From NCBI RefSeq assembly GCF_900114415.1, contig NZ_FOSZ01000002.1, positions 62,001 to 126,000 on the forward strand: 64,000 nucleotides of DNA, in the 5' to 3' direction. The notes below the pieces were generated by a model. The model was not told the DNA's origin. It made no database searches and saw only the letters and a program-made list of their open reading frames with translations. This document shows, piece after piece, positions 18,122 to 27,193 of this stretch (within the stretch, counting starts at the first letter, position 1; each line of letters begins with the position of its first letter). Position numbers and translations under genes: made by a program. The DNA is from Shimia haliotis. GTDB taxonomy: Bacteria; Pseudomonadota; Alphaproteobacteria; Rhodobacterales; Rhodobacteraceae.

Positions 18122-20428
18122 TCAGCTTTGCGCGTATTCGATCAGCTCGCTCACGAGGAACGGCAGTGCCGCGCTGACGGTCGAGCCCACGATCTTGACG
18201 GCGTAGGTGCTGACCGAGGTCACATTGAAGATCGAGGTCCGCCGCACCGTGCCATCGGCCAGGACCACATCCTCAACCACATCGGCCGCCTCGGTGCCGG
18301 TCAAACCCGCTCCGGTGAGCAAGGTGATGGTGCAATCGTGGTTTGCCTCTTCGAAATGCTGCAAATCCGTGACCACCTTGACGCTGGTTGTAGGCGAGCC
18401 AAGCGTTCGAGCGTCTGACACCCAGGTGAAGGCCGTCTTGGGGCGCGTGGCCACAGCCTGCGATCCGGTCAAGCCAAAACCCGGCATCAGGTCGGTGGTG
18501 CCGGTTAGAGTCACCCGCAGCGGCAGGATCGCCGGCAGCCCCGAAAGGTCCGGCCCGTTGGCCTCGCCATCGAGCGCCACCCAGGCCCCGTTCACCTGTA
18601 CCTCGATATCCGTGCGACAGGCCGGCGGCGTCACGCCTGGATGCAGAACATCGAGATCGAGGATGCCCCCTGCCAGCTGCAGGGCCGTCAGTTCGACCGA
18701 GAGCCGCGTGCGCTCAAACCGCGCGAAGTAAAGCCGCATCTTCATGTCATCGACGAGATTGCCCGCGAAAAAGGCGCCATCGGTTGAGACAAAGAAGGTG
18801 CCTTGCACCACACCGTTGTCGGTATTGGTCATAGCAACATAGTGATCGCCGGTGGTGACCAACACGATGGCATAGCGCCGCCCCGCCGTTAGGAAGGTTG
18901 GGGTGATCGGCAGCTTGGTTTCCACGAGCGACGGCAGCCCCACTTCTTTGGAAATTGCCCCCACCTGAATATCCAGAACCGGCAGGGTCGTGCGCGAGAT
19001 GACCCGGGACAGATCCGGCATGCCAAAGGCCGTCTCTGTGACCAGCACTGTCACATCACCTGCCGCAGCCTTGCGCGAGAAATACAGCCCCACCTGGCTC
19101 AGCCAACCATCTTGCGAGTTCAGGAAGGTCTGAGCAACCTGCTGGCCATTGATCGTGGCCGTGGTTGTGACTCGGTCCCAGTACTGTTCCTCATAGGTAT
19201 CGATCCAGAATCGGCGCACCCGGATCCAATGCACATTGCCATTGGGCACCCGCGCGCCATTGGGCATACGGTCCGGCAGGCCGTTCGTGACCTCCCAGGT
19301 CTCACCATCCCGGCGGAAGACATTGCCCGCGAGATCATAGGTGCCCTGGCGCCACCAACGGCTGTTTGTGCAGACCACCATCGAATTGCCATAGCGCCGC
19401 CGCGTGCGGGCGCGGGTGAGCTGGCGGATCTCGGTGGTCTCGAAGGTGTATTGGGCCAGCCGGGTCTCGGAGGCGTAGCCCGTCAGATCAAGCCGGACGC
19501 CATGGGCGTATTTGGGCAGCACAAACCCGCTGGTGTTGGCGATATAGACATTGTTGGGGTTCAGCAGTGCCAGTTCTGAGGTTTCCGCCCCAGCCCGCGG
19601 GAAGCGAATGCCTTCCTCGACCACCGCATCGAAACTGGGATGATCAACGTTCGACCCCTCCGCCGTCAGGAAGTGGTTCGTGCCATAGTAGATGTAGGCG
19701 CCCGGCGCATAGACTTCGGTGCGCAACTCATCGAGCTGTTCTGTCAGTTCGACGATTTCGGCCTTGGTGGCATAGCCTGCCAGCCGATCCGCCAGGGCCG
19801 AGAGGTCCGTGCGCAGCGTATCCACCTGACCGCTGATCTGGCCGCGCCAGTTTTCCAGTGCGATCGTGCGGTTCGCGATATTGCGCAAGTTCGGGAGTTG
19901 CGTCGCCTGCCATTGCTCAATCGCGACCACGCCGGAGGTGTCGAGGAGCACATAGGCGATGACCGTCACATTGGCATCTGTCGCCGGATAGCTCGGGTCC
20001 GGCCCTTCGGTGCCTGCCACCGTCGAAATCTCCGCGCGGCGCAGGCTTTCCATGGCCACGGACTGCGGCTCGGTGGTGCCCGTTTGCGCGTCGATCAGGA
20101 AATCCCGCGGCTGGATATCGGTCTCGACCTCTTGGCCGAAGCTGACGATCGCCACGCGTTTGCGGGTCACCAGCGGCAGCACGTTGAAGAGATCAACGAT
20201 GATATCCTCGCCCCGCGCATAGATCGCGCCGCCTGCGTAAAGCCGACCTGCGGAGAGAGTCAGTTCTGTGGCGGCCGTTTTGGTGGCAGAAAACCCCGAA
20301 TAGGCTTTGCCAGGTTCAAGCGCGTCACGCACGATGTGATCCATCGAGGCGCGGCCGAAATCCTGCATGTTGTTGAGATCGGCGGATTGCAGCTCCTGGC
20401 GATCGCGGTAGATGACGGTGCGTTCCAT
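18122..20428 (-). CDS. Large baseplate/tail structural protein (DUF4815-like)
   Basis: 768 aa. The N-terminus (VIYRDRQELQSADLNNMQDF) resembles the start of DUF4815-type phage proteins, in which an entry such as RELQSADLN is followed by beta-rich domains. Residues about 205-235 form a short coiled coil (DTLRTDLSALADRLAGYATK). The rest is beta-rich, with a sandwich-like C-terminal third. It follows gpI at the place of P2 fibre gene H, so it probably builds the baseplate rim or fibre base. Family assignment is tentative. Confidence 0.6.
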   Translation of the reverse strand: MERTVIYRDRQELQSADLNNMQDFGRASMDHIVRDALEPGKAYSGFSATKTAATELTLSAGRLYAGGAIYARGEDIIVDLFNVLPLVTRKRVAIVSFGQEVETDIQPRDFLIDAQTGTTEPQSVAMESLRRAEISTVAGTEGPDPSYPATDANVTVIAYVLLDTSGVVAIEQWQATQLPNLRNIANRTIALENWRGQISGQVDTLRTDLSALADRLAGYATKAEIVELTEQLDELRTEVYAPGAYIYYGTNHFLTAEGSNVDHPSFDAVVEEGIRFPRAGAETSELALLNPNNVYIANTSGFVLPKYAHGVRLDLTGYASETRLAQYTFETTEIRQLTRARTRRRYGNSMVVCTNSRWWRQGTYDLAGNVFRRDGETWEVTNGLPDRMPNGARVPNGNVHWIRVRRFWIDTYEEQYWDRVTTTATINGQQVAQTFLNSQDGWLSQVGLYFSRKAAAGDVTVLVTETAFGMPDLSRVISRTTLPVLDIQVGAISKEVGLPSLVETKLPITPTFLTAGRRYAIVLVTTGDHYVAMTNTDNGVVQGTFFVSTDGAFFAGNLVDDMKMRLYFARFERTRLSVELTALQLAGGILDLDVLHPGVTPPACRTDIEVQVNGAWVALDGEANGPDLSGLPAILPLRVTLTGTTDLMPGFGLTGSQAVATRPKTAFTWVSDARTLGSPTTSVKVVTDLQHFEEANHDCTITLLTGAGLTGTEAADVVEDVVLADGTVRRTSIFNVTSVSTYAVKIVGSTVSAALPFLVSELIEYAQS

Positions 20429-20431
20429 GCC

Positions 20432-21694
20432 TCAAACCTCTGTCAATGCGCCGAGCGTGATATCCCCCACAGCGCGGCGGTCGCCCGGTCGCGGCACGCG
20501 CCAGGTCTTTGTGTTGATCAGGACCTTGTCCCGGAGCGATTTGGCGACCATCACCGCCGCGCGCGCATCGGCGACGGGCTTGGTGCTAGCGGCCACGACA
20601 TAACCATTGACGAACCGGCCCGCTGTCCGCGGGTGACGCTTCCCTTTGATGCGGGTCAGCACCTCGGCCGTATAGGGCGGCATTCCAAGGCGGGTGTAGC
20701 CCAGATGGGTGGAGCGTTTACGCTCATCGAGCACGCGGTCCGGGTCGTGGATGTGCCAGCGGTCATAGAGATGCTGCCAGGCGATTGTTTCCGGCAGGTA
20801 GGCGCCAGAGACACACTGCCCCGCGCCGCCCGGAAACAGGGACGTCGCCTGCTGCGGGTGTTGTTCAGCGACCTGCTGCGGACGCAAATCGATCAGATCG
20901 CCCTTGGGCAGGACGGTTGTGTATTGTTCCCGGCCAAGCCGATAGCTGTATGTCTCATCGCGCGGGATACGAACAATCCGCTGGCGCACGCCGATGTCAT
21001 CGATCAGGAAAGCCTTTGGTTTTGGCGCTGCGCCGAGATGAATGGCCGCCGTGGGCTTGGGCGCGAGCACGACCTCATCATAGGAAATCGCGTTGGCCTC
21101 TCCAACGCGTTCGGGGGTCACCGAGCGAACCGTCAGATCGGTCTCCGCGCCCCGGTCAAAGAGCTTGGCCGTGCGGATGTATTTGCTCTCAGTAATCGAG
21201 ACCGGGTTGTTTGGCCCCGCGAAAGCCGTGCCAGGCCCATCCGGCGCCGACAGAAACCGGGTGTTCCGGCCGGAAACACCCCGTGCGACGAAGGGATAGA
21301 TCCGCAGTTGCGCGAAACGATCAAGGTACGCCGCACGTTCCGTCTCGGTCAGCGCCTTCGACAGATAGGTCTTGGCTGGCGGCACGATAAACCGTCGCGC
21401 TTCGGCGCCCATGACCGCAAGGGCTTCAGCGATCGCGGTTTGTGTGCCCTTTATCGCATGGAATGGCAGTGAACGTGCGGTGCGCGCGCGTTTTTTCTCC
21501 TCCGGCCAGTCTTTGTCCCAGAGATCGACCGATAGGCCCCAGGCGAGCCAAGGCAGATGGGGTGCCGGGACCGCCGCGGGCTGGATGAGTTCACGCAGTC
21601 CGATCGGCAGGTCTGCGATGCGTGCACCTGTGAGATCGGTCGCCTCCTCGAAGGAAGTTCGGTTGTCAGGCAGCAGGGTATCTTGGGCCATCAT
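20432..21694 (-). CDS. Tail protein I (P2 gpI type baseplate protein)
   Basis: 420 aa from ATG at 21694 (AGGAGC 7 nt upstream; a longer reading lacks a site and would overlap gene J). Residues 1-140 carry the gpI core: EEATDLTGARIADLPIGL, then PHLPWLAWGLSVDLWDKDW and AIKGTQTAIAEALAVMG. The C-terminal part is longer than P2 gpI (176 aa), with a phage-specific extension of about 250 residues containing repeated basic patches. Baseplate wedge component together with gpJ. Confidence 0.85.
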   Translation of the reverse strand: MMAQDTLLPDNRTSFEEATDLTGARIADLPIGLRELIQPAAVPAPHLPWLAWGLSVDLWDKDWPEEKKRARTARSLPFHAIKGTQTAIAEALAVMGAEARRFIVPPAKTYLSKALTETERAAYLDRFAQLRIYPFVARGVSGRNTRFLSAPDGPGTAFAGPNNPVSITESKYIRTAKLFDRGAETDLTVRSVTPERVGEANAISYDEVVLAPKPTAAIHLGAAPKPKAFLIDDIGVRQRIVRIPRDETYSYRLGREQYTTVLPKGDLIDLRPQQVAEQHPQQATSLFPGGAGQCVSGAYLPETIAWQHLYDRWHIHDPDRVLDERKRSTHLGYTRLGMPPYTAEVLTRIKGKRHPRTAGRFVNGYVVAASTKPVADARAAVMVAKSLRDKVLINTKTWRVPRPGDRRAVGDITLGALTEV

Positions 21695-21702
21695 CGGCGC
21701 TC

Positions 21703-22590
21703 CTACGCGTCGCGCAGATCTGCGACCGTGATGGTAATCGCCTCGACGGCGTAGACCTCGGTTGGCCACAGAACGAGGTCCTCTGCCGGCGAGATCAGGT
21801 CCACCGAATGTACGCCTTCCTGGTGCAGTTTTGAGAAGATGGCCGAGCGGCGAAGGTTCATGCCCAGCATGCGGTTGCTTTCCACCCAAGTGGTCAGCGC
21901 TGTGAGCGCGCGATCGCGCACCAGGTTACCGTCTGGGCCGGGATAAAGCGTCAATGTTGCGTTGATCGTCACCGGATGCACCGACGGCCCCAGGACCTCA
22001 ACCATGTCCGTGAGTGGCCGCACATTATTGTCGATGAGCGACAGGCGGACGATCTCGCGTTCTTCGAGGCTCGGTACTGGGTCATCGCCCGCTCGCAACA
22101 TCGTCACGCGCACCCGGCCCGGCGTGGTCATGATCGCGGTGGCATCTCGCGCCCAAGGGGCGGCACTAAGGGCATGATAGACATAAGCCCCCTCTGGTCC
22201 CGCGACCGAAAAAGCATCAGGCGCCAACTGCACCCGACGGCGCAGGCGTGCATCGTCTTCAGCAACCAGCTTGCCGGTTTCATCCTCGACCTGCATACGC
22301 GCTGTGGCGAAAAGCGCTGCCAGATGATCGAGGTTTGACCCATAGGCGGAGGCTAGGAGCACGGACCGGGCGGCGTCATTGATCCGCGCGCGCAGAAGAA
22401 GTTCGCGGTAGGCAAAAGCCTCGATCAGCTTGCGCGCGGGCTCACTTTCGAGATCGATGACGCCGGCGATATCCGGAAATCGCGCGACAAGATCATCGCG
22501 CATGTTTCTTACGATGGTCTCGTAGTCCAGCGTCTCGATCACATCAGGCGGCGGCAGACCGGCCAGATTGATGGCGGTAAAGCGGCTCAT
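21703..22590 (-). CDS. Baseplate J-like protein (P2 gpJ)
   Basis: 295 aa. MSRFTAINLAGLPPPDVIET and FDxE-like LESEPARKLIEAFAYREL with RINDAARSVLLASAYGSNLD are hallmark gpJ segments. The centre has VAGPEGAYVYHALSAAPWA, matching the conserved gpJ turn. It overlaps the gpW stop by 4 bp. It forms the baseplate wedge that triggers sheath contraction. Confidence 0.9.
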   Translation of the reverse strand: MSRFTAINLAGLPPPDVIETLDYETIVRNMRDDLVARFPDIAGVIDLESEPARKLIEAFAYRELLLRARINDAARSVLLASAYGSNLDHLAALFATARMQVEDETGKLVAEDDARLRRRVQLAPDAFSVAGPEGAYVYHALSAAPWARDATAIMTTPGRVRVTMLRAGDDPVPSLEEREIVRLSLIDNNVRPLTDMVEVLGPSVHPVTINATLTLYPGPDGNLVRDRALTALTTWVESNRMLGMNLRRSAIFSKLHQEGVHSVDLISPAEDLVLWPTEVYAVEAITITVADLRDA

Positions 22591-23012
22591 GCCAGGGCCT
22601 CACGGGTTTCGATCAGGACGCCATCGGGATTGGCATAGGCATCAATGCGGCGCGCGCCCTCTACGGTATAATCACCGAACATCGCACGGGGGCGGTATTC
22701 ACCCTCGAGGAAGACGTGCAAGGCGCCCGCGCGTGTGACCTCGACGACCTGGATGCGCGTCACCCGGTAGCGCGGCTCGAACTGCTCGATGGCCGAGGTC
22801 ACAGCTGCGAAAAAGGGCGTGACCTCGTTTGGGCTGATCGTGCGCCCCATGAGATGCGGCACGAAAGACCCATACCATTCCCGCATGACCCGGCTGCCAA
22901 ACCGTGTGGTGAAGATATCCTGCAGGCTTTGCACCACATGCGGCCAGCCCTCCAAAATACGGCCTGTCGTGGCATTCAGACCGACCGACGGATTGGGGGA
23001 ACGGCGGGCCAT
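22587..23012 (-). CDS. Baseplate assembly protein W (GPW/gp25 family)
   Basis: 141 aa. It contains LQDIFTTRFGSRVMREWYGS, the gp25-like core with the conserved region around GSRVMRxxYG, and EPRYRVTRIQVVEV. gp25/gpW proteins join wedge to hub and nucleate the sheath. Coupled to gpJ by a 4-bp overlap. Confidence 0.88.
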   Translation of the reverse strand: MARRSPNPSVGLNATTGRILEGWPHVVQSLQDIFTTRFGSRVMREWYGSFVPHLMGRTISPNEVTPFFAAVTSAIEQFEPRYRVTRIQVVEVTRAGALHVFLEGEYRPRAMFGDYTVEGARRIDAYANPDGVLIETREALA

Positions 23013-23021
23013 AGTTTTGGG

Positions 23022-23234
23022 TTATTCCTTTGCCTCGGAGGCGTCAGGTTTTGCCGCAGCTTTTTCGGATTTCGCGGCTTTGGCAGCGGGTTTGACATCC
23101 AGCGCGCGCAGAGAACCGAGGCGGACCTCGTGTTCGGCCTGTTTTTCGGTGAGGGTCAGGATTGTCCCAACGCCCGTATTGGTTTGGCCCGCCACAAAGC
23201 GGCCGGCGGTTTCGGTGATGGCGTAGCGTGGCAT
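23022..23234 (-). CDS. Small phage tail-region protein
   Basis: 70 aa from ATG at 23234 (AAGGACAATCC upstream). MPRYAITETAGRFVAGQTNT, then ILTLTEKQAEHEVRLGSLRA, then a Lys/Ala-rich tail. Short proteins with this beta-start and charged tail occur between spike and baseplate genes in many alphaproteobacterial phages. The role is unknown. No membrane or catalytic signals. Confidence 0.6.
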   Translation of the reverse strand: MPRYAITETAGRFVAGQTNTGVGTILTLTEKQAEHEVRLGSLRALDVKPAAKAAKSEKAAAKPDASEAKE

Positions 23235-23247
23235 TGGATTGTCCTTG

Positions 23248-23787
23248 TCAGTTTGCGGGAGTGCCCGTGACCGAAGGTCCGGAGCGCACGCCGCTATGGA
23301 TGTGGCTGTCGCCGATATTCTTTCCGTTGTGGCGGACCTCGCCGCCGGTGATTTCAACGTTGGCGCCGTCAACCTTGAAACGGACCCCGCCGACGGCGAT
23401 CTCGAGGCTATCTTCGGCCAGGGTCACGGTGACAGCGCCAAAGTGCAGCACATTCTGGTCGGCTGCCGTCGAGGGCGACGGGTTACCACTCGAGTGGGTC
23501 AGCGGCACGGCGACTGCTTGCTGAAAATCCCCGTTCGGCGACATCGCCGTGAACTGCTGCCCGATGCTGGGCGGTGTATGGACCCGCAGGGCGCCCGAGA
23601 ATTGTGCATAGGGGATCCACGGCGACAGAAACCGCCCCGAAATCCCATGCGCAGGGCCGAAGTCCAGCCGGATCCGTTGGGCCTCGGTGTCAACCTCAGC
23701 CACAGTGCCGTGCCGCATCATACCCGAGAAGCGGCGTTCGAGCTCGGCGATGCGCGCGGCGAGTTCCACCAATTCGCGGATGGCCAT
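23248..23787 (-). CDS. Baseplate spike protein V (P2 gpV type)
   Basis: 179 aa, with ATG 23787 chosen because it lies 1 bp past the preceding stop; an in-frame ATG at 23823 is an alternative. MAIRELVELAARIAELERRF is the helical start, followed by an OB-fold (MRHGTVAEVDTEAQRIRLDF, SPWIPYAQFSGALRVHTPP). The C-terminal beta-helix part ends with DSHIHSGVRSGP. The H-x-H near the tip is the pattern that binds the iron ion in gpV spikes. It pierces the outer membrane. Confidence 0.88.
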   Translation of the reverse strand: MAIRELVELAARIAELERRFSGMMRHGTVAEVDTEAQRIRLDFGPAHGISGRFLSPWIPYAQFSGALRVHTPPSIGQQFTAMSPNGDFQQAVAVPLTHSSGNPSPSTAADQNVLHFGAVTVTLAEDSLEIAVGGVRFKVDGANVEITGGEVRHNGKNIGDSHIHSGVRSGPSVTGTPAN

Positions 23788-23788
23788 G

Positions 23789-24601
23789 TCAGGACCCCGC
23801 TGCCGCAGTGATCGACGCATCAATTGTGGTCACACGGTCGCCTTCTTCATCGAAGATTACTGTATCCAAGGGCACTGGATCGCCTTGATCGTCGAGCGCG
23901 GGCATAACGCCAAGCTGATCCATGACGTCCAGTGGAACACCCAGCATCTGCGCAGTGCGCGCCCAATCGGGGACATCATTACCCTCGATCTGCTCGCGTA
24001 GCATGGCCGCGATCGGCGCCAATGTCTGATCCGCTTCCATCAGTGCAAGAACCTCGCCCCAGGCGGTGCCGGGCAGGATATCCGCCCCCACCGCTGGCGT
24101 GTCGACCAGATCGCAGGTCAGAACCAGTTGACGGGCTGCGAAGCGCACGCCGTTTTCTGAGGAGGCCCCGCGACGTGAAAGCCGCCGGGACACGCGGGGG
24201 ACCAGTTTCATCCAGGCGCGCGCCCAGGCACTGTCATCGCGCGTCAGCGAGGTGATGACCTGATGCTCCATCATGTCGAGCGTCAGTTCCATCCCCTCAT
24301 CTGTGTGCGGAATGGCGATGGTGATCTGGCCGCCCTGACCGTCACGGGCAGGCACCTCGACCCGCGCGGCGATGGCAAGTTCGATGATCAGATCGCAACG
24401 TTGCGCGCCCCCAGCAAGATCGCGACCAGTAATGTCGGCCTCGTGTTCATCCGTGGTCAGCACCAGAAGTGGCTGGCGGTTTTCGGCGATGGTCTGGTCG
24501 ATTGGGTCGACCGCGCTGTCGAACACCCGGGTGCCCGCCAAGGTGCGATCCCGCAGCGCACGAGCCGCAGCCAATCGCATGACAAGGCGGGTCAGGCTCA
24601 T
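23789..24601 (-). CDS. Hypothetical phage head-tail or tail-completion protein
   Basis: 270 aa. Alpha/beta mixed, starting MSLTRLVMRLAAARALRDRT. It includes TTDEHEADITGRDLAG and a long acidic C-terminus. It stands between the head-tail joining gene and the spike gene, where P2 and lambda-like phages place tail-completion or Z/R/S-type proteins. I do not recognise the family from the sequence alone. Coupled to the preceding gene by a 4-bp overlap. Confidence 0.6.
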   Translation of the reverse strand: MSLTRLVMRLAAARALRDRTLAGTRVFDSAVDPIDQTIAENRQPLLVLTTDEHEADITGRDLAGGAQRCDLIIELAIAARVEVPARDGQGGQITIAIPHTDEGMELTLDMMEHQVITSLTRDDSAWARAWMKLVPRVSRRLSRRGASSENGVRFAARQLVLTCDLVDTPAVGADILPGTAWGEVLALMEADQTLAPIAAMLREQIEGNDVPDWARTAQMLGVPLDVMDQLGVMPALDDQGDPVPLDTVIFDEEGDRVTTIDASITAAAGS

Positions 24602-25011
24602 GAAGTTTCATCCTCTCGAACAAGGATCAGGGTCAGATCCCCCAGATCCGAGGTGGCAACCCTTGAAATCGCATAGCTCGGCTGCCTGCTGCGTGCCGTC
24701 AGGACAACCGCGTCGCCGGTGATCGGCAGCGCAGTCAACGCATCCACCTGCGCCTTGGCGATCCAGAGCTCGGCGGCAGTGGTGGACAGCTTGGTCGTGC
24801 CCGACATTTGCCCACCACGCGCTTGCCCGCGTAAATCCTCCTGCGCGGGGCCAGCTGAGAATATGCCGTAGGTGGTTGACTCTGCGCGGCCTGGATCAGC
24901 GCTGCGTTCCGCGTATTGCGTGGACACACGCGGGCGCAGAAGGGCTGGTTCGGCGAAAACGCCCTTGACCGCTGCGCTGGCATACGCATCCAAGTCATTG
25001 AAAAGAGACAT
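24598..25011 (-). CDS. Hypothetical head-tail joining protein (lambda FII-like position)
   Basis: 137 aa from ATG at 25011 (MSLFNDLDAYASAAVKGVF). A longer start would run into the plus-strand gene next door. The pattern (short helical start, then FAEPALLRPRVSTQYAERSA, beta strands at the end with AISRVATSDLGDLTLILVR) and its place right after the capsid block resemble lambda FII-type joining proteins. Evidence is size, order and fold impression only. Confidence 0.55.
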   Translation of the reverse strand: MSLFNDLDAYASAAVKGVFAEPALLRPRVSTQYAERSADPGRAESTTYGIFSAGPAQEDLRGQARGGQMSGTTKLSTTAAELWIAKAQVDALTALPITGDAVVLTARSRQPSYAISRVATSDLGDLTLILVREDETS

Positions 25012-25038
25012 GAGATTATCACCACCGGGGGAAAGCAC

Positions 25039-25218
25039 ATGAAAACCGTGCTGATCACGAACCACGAAGAACATCGACAGGCTCTTCAGGAAATCGAACG
25101 GCTTTGGAACGCCGTCCCCGGATCAAAGGACGAGGTTTGGCTTGAAGAGTTAGTGAACGCCGTTGAAGCCTATGAATCTGCTAAATTCAGTGACCAACCC
25201 AAAGATGAAAGCCGCTGA
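25039..25218 (+). CDS. Orphan HigA-like antitoxin N-terminal domain (moron candidate)
   Basis: 59 aa on the plus strand inside the minus-strand late operon. ATG at 25039 is preceded by GGGGGAAAG. The sequence MKTVLITNHEEHRQALQEIE followed by LWNAVPGSKDEVWLEELVNA and VEAYES matches the N-terminal segment of HigA-type antitoxins (ITNxxEHxxALxxIExL ... LxxLVxxVEAYE). It ends after 59 residues, without the usual downstream helix-turn-helix domain and without a neighbouring toxin. It may be a remnant, a decoy or a stand-alone anti-toxin peptide. No clear promoter was identified. Confidence 0.6.
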   Translation: MKTVLITNHEEHRQALQEIERLWNAVPGSKDEVWLEELVNAVEAYESAKFSDQPKDESR

Positions 25219-25247
25219 TGTTCAAGTGAGATGTCCGTCCCATTTGA

Positions 25248-26279
25248 TCACGTCCGCTTACCCGGGATCAGGACCCGCGGCCGCGTGCAGTAATGCAGGG
25301 CGTTCATCTGGAACTCGAGGTTCACGCCTTTGCCGTTCTGCATTTCCCACTGTTTGCCGTAGAGGCGCTGGCCAGGCGTGTTTACCGTCTCGATGTAGTC
25401 CGCCGGAGCGTAGACTGTGCGGAAGAGCCCAGGCACGCCCGAGGGCACGAGATGGCATTTGTCGGTGTCGATGCCGACATTTTGCCCACCGCGATAGTTC
25501 ATCCAGGTGATGCCGCCAAACTCGAAGGCACCGTAGATGCCGGAATTGCCCGCATTGATATAGGCGTTGCGCAGCGAGGCAGCGTCCGCATAGCCCTTGT
25601 AGGTTTCGCGCACCTCTTGATGGGCGATGAGATCGTCAAAGAAGGCATCTCCGCAAAGCGCCATAATGCCCGTATAGGGCAGCCCGTCGAGGATGCCGGC
25701 CATCTGGCGGATGACGCCCGCGCATTTCTTGCGCAGTGCCCCATCGGCGGCGCTGGCATTATCGAGATCGAAATCCACCACTGCCTGCTGGTTTTCGCCA
25801 AACTCGGTGAAATAGTCGAACAAAACCGAGCCATCAGCATCGAGCAACTGGCCGGTCTTGAGAATGTTCAGCCGGTGGTATTCTTCCGTGAGCGCGAAGA
25901 ACTGGCTCGCCTCGGCTGCTCGGTCTGCGATTTTCTGCTGCAGCCGCTCGACCGCCACCTCCTGGCCGAAGGCGCGGACCTGCTGCACCTCGTCGGCATA
26001 GATCGCATCATCGACCTGGAAGTGCGGCACCTTCAGCATGCGCACGGCGCGCTTCGATTTGTCGAAGGTCTGGCCCGGGCCGCCGCGCGGGCTCGCGGAG
26101 ACCAGCATGCGGTTTTGCTCTTTGTCCTTCTCGATCGCGATGTCGAGCGTGTCGATGCTGGTGGTCTGGAAGAGACCCATCTGCCCAATACGGGACGGGG
26201 TATATTTGATCTCACGAAGCGCATCCGTGAGCCGCATGACGCTGAAGGCGTCCTGACTGAAGATATTGAGGATCGACAT
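25248..26279 (-). CDS. Major capsid protein (lambda gpE family)
   Basis: 343 aa from ATG at 26279 (AAAGGACCTCCC upstream), close to lambda E (341 aa). It starts MSILNIFSQDAFSVMRLTDA and has LREIKYTPSRIGQMGLFQTT, typical of phage_cap_E. Later IYADEVQQVRAFGQEVAVER and a C-terminal YAPADYIETVNTPGQRLYGK also match. Forms the icosahedral shell with the decoration protein encoded just upstream. Confidence 0.9.
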   Translation of the reverse strand: MSILNIFSQDAFSVMRLTDALREIKYTPSRIGQMGLFQTTSIDTLDIAIEKDKEQNRMLVSASPRGGPGQTFDKSKRAVRMLKVPHFQVDDAIYADEVQQVRAFGQEVAVERLQQKIADRAAEASQFFALTEEYHRLNILKTGQLLDADGSVLFDYFTEFGENQQAVVDFDLDNASAADGALRKKCAGVIRQMAGILDGLPYTGIMALCGDAFFDDLIAHQEVRETYKGYADAASLRNAYINAGNSGIYGAFEFGGITWMNYRGGQNVGIDTDKCHLVPSGVPGLFRTVYAPADYIETVNTPGQRLYGKQWEMQNGKGVNLEFQMNALHYCTRPRVLIPGKRT

Positions 26280-26394
26280 GGGAGGTCCTTTATTGCGTCG
26301 GCGCGCCAGCGAATGGCCACGCGAGATCACCCCGCTGCCCGAGGGCGCAAGCGATCGATTTCAAAATGTAAGGAATGGGGACAGTTGGCGGTGG

Positions 26395-26766
26395 TTACCG
26401 CACGATGATCCCGACAGCCGCGAGATCGGCTTGGGCCGCGGCCGTTTCTGCCGCCTGATCGCGGTCGGGGTGGTAGGTCAGGATCTTGCCATTGACCTCG
26501 GCATCCCGCGTGATCGCGGCAATGCCAACATCACTGCCCGTGGCATCGCAGCCATAGAGCGCGATCGCCACGGCCGTCTGGCTACCATCGGTCGCGCCGA
26601 CGGCACTGGCCAGATATTTGCCGGTCGCGGTGATTTTGCCAAGCACAGTGCCCGGGGCGATAATGCCTGCGCCGCTGGCGATGGTGATGTTTTCCCGCGA
26701 GCGCTGGCCATTGGCCTCGGTCATCAGGAATTCGCCGGGATGCCGGCCTTCGATGAGAACGGTCAT
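26395..26766 (-). CDS. Head decoration protein D (lambda gpD family)
   Basis: 123 aa. MTVLIEGRHPGEFLMTEANG, then TIASGAGIIAPGTVLGKIT and AIALYGCDATGSDVGIAAIT, is the HDPD pattern. It forms trimers on the shell to stabilise packed DNA. The 115 bp between it and the capsid gene hold no gene that I can see. Confidence 0.85.
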   Translation of the reverse strand: MTVLIEGRHPGEFLMTEANGQRSRENITIASGAGIIAPGTVLGKITATGKYLASAVGATDGSQTAVAIALYGCDATGSDVGIAAITRDAEVNGKILTYHPDRDQAAETAAAQADLAAVGIIVR

Positions 26767-26782
26767 GGACTGTCTCTCCTAT

Positions 26783-27193
26783 TCAGCTGAAGCGCGCATT
26801 GGCTTGGGTGATGGCTTTTGCCCACCCAGCCGCGCTGCGTTCAGATCGGTTGCGGTGATCGGCCGGAGTTTCGGCCCCGAGTTCCGTCTCTTGGGCGGCT
26901 CGGTCGGCGATAGAGGCTGACATATTGGCTTTCGGCGAGGCTGCCAGCACCTTAGCAGCGTCGGCGGCTGTCATTTCGGTCTCGAGCGCCAAAACGAGCG
27001 CTTGAGCTTCACGGCCGTCCGTTTCCGGCGCCGTCAGAATGGATTTGATGCGCGCGGTAGCCTCTGCCTTACCGGCGCTGACGCCAGCCGCATGGGCTTC
27101 CGTCCGGGCTACATCGACAGCCGCCCGCAGATCTGCGGGGCTGATAGCAGAGACGTCACTCGAGGGCGCCTCACTTTGGGGTGTTTTCGTCAT
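26783..27193 (-). CDS. Nested scaffold protein (lambda Nu3 type), in frame with the protease
   Basis: 136 aa from an internal ATG at 27193 that has its own strong site (AGGGAGGAGCC). It shares frame and stop with the protease. MTKTPQSEAPSSDVSAISPA opens a region of long helices rich in Ala and Glu. Lambda encodes Nu3 the same way inside gene C. The internal start is seen; use of it is inferred from lambda. Confidence 0.7.
   Translation of the reverse strand: MTKTPQSEAPSSDVSAISPADLRAAVDVARTEAHAAGVSAGKAEATARIKSILTAPETDGREAQALVLALETEMTAADAAKVLAASPKANMSASIADRAAQETELGAETPADHRNRSERSAAGWAKAITQANARFS

Noticed and set aside
19640-21472. Very long plus-strand frame opposite the tail genes
   Set aside because: It mirrors the codon structure of well supported gpI and DUF4815-like genes; high GC gives long antisense frames.
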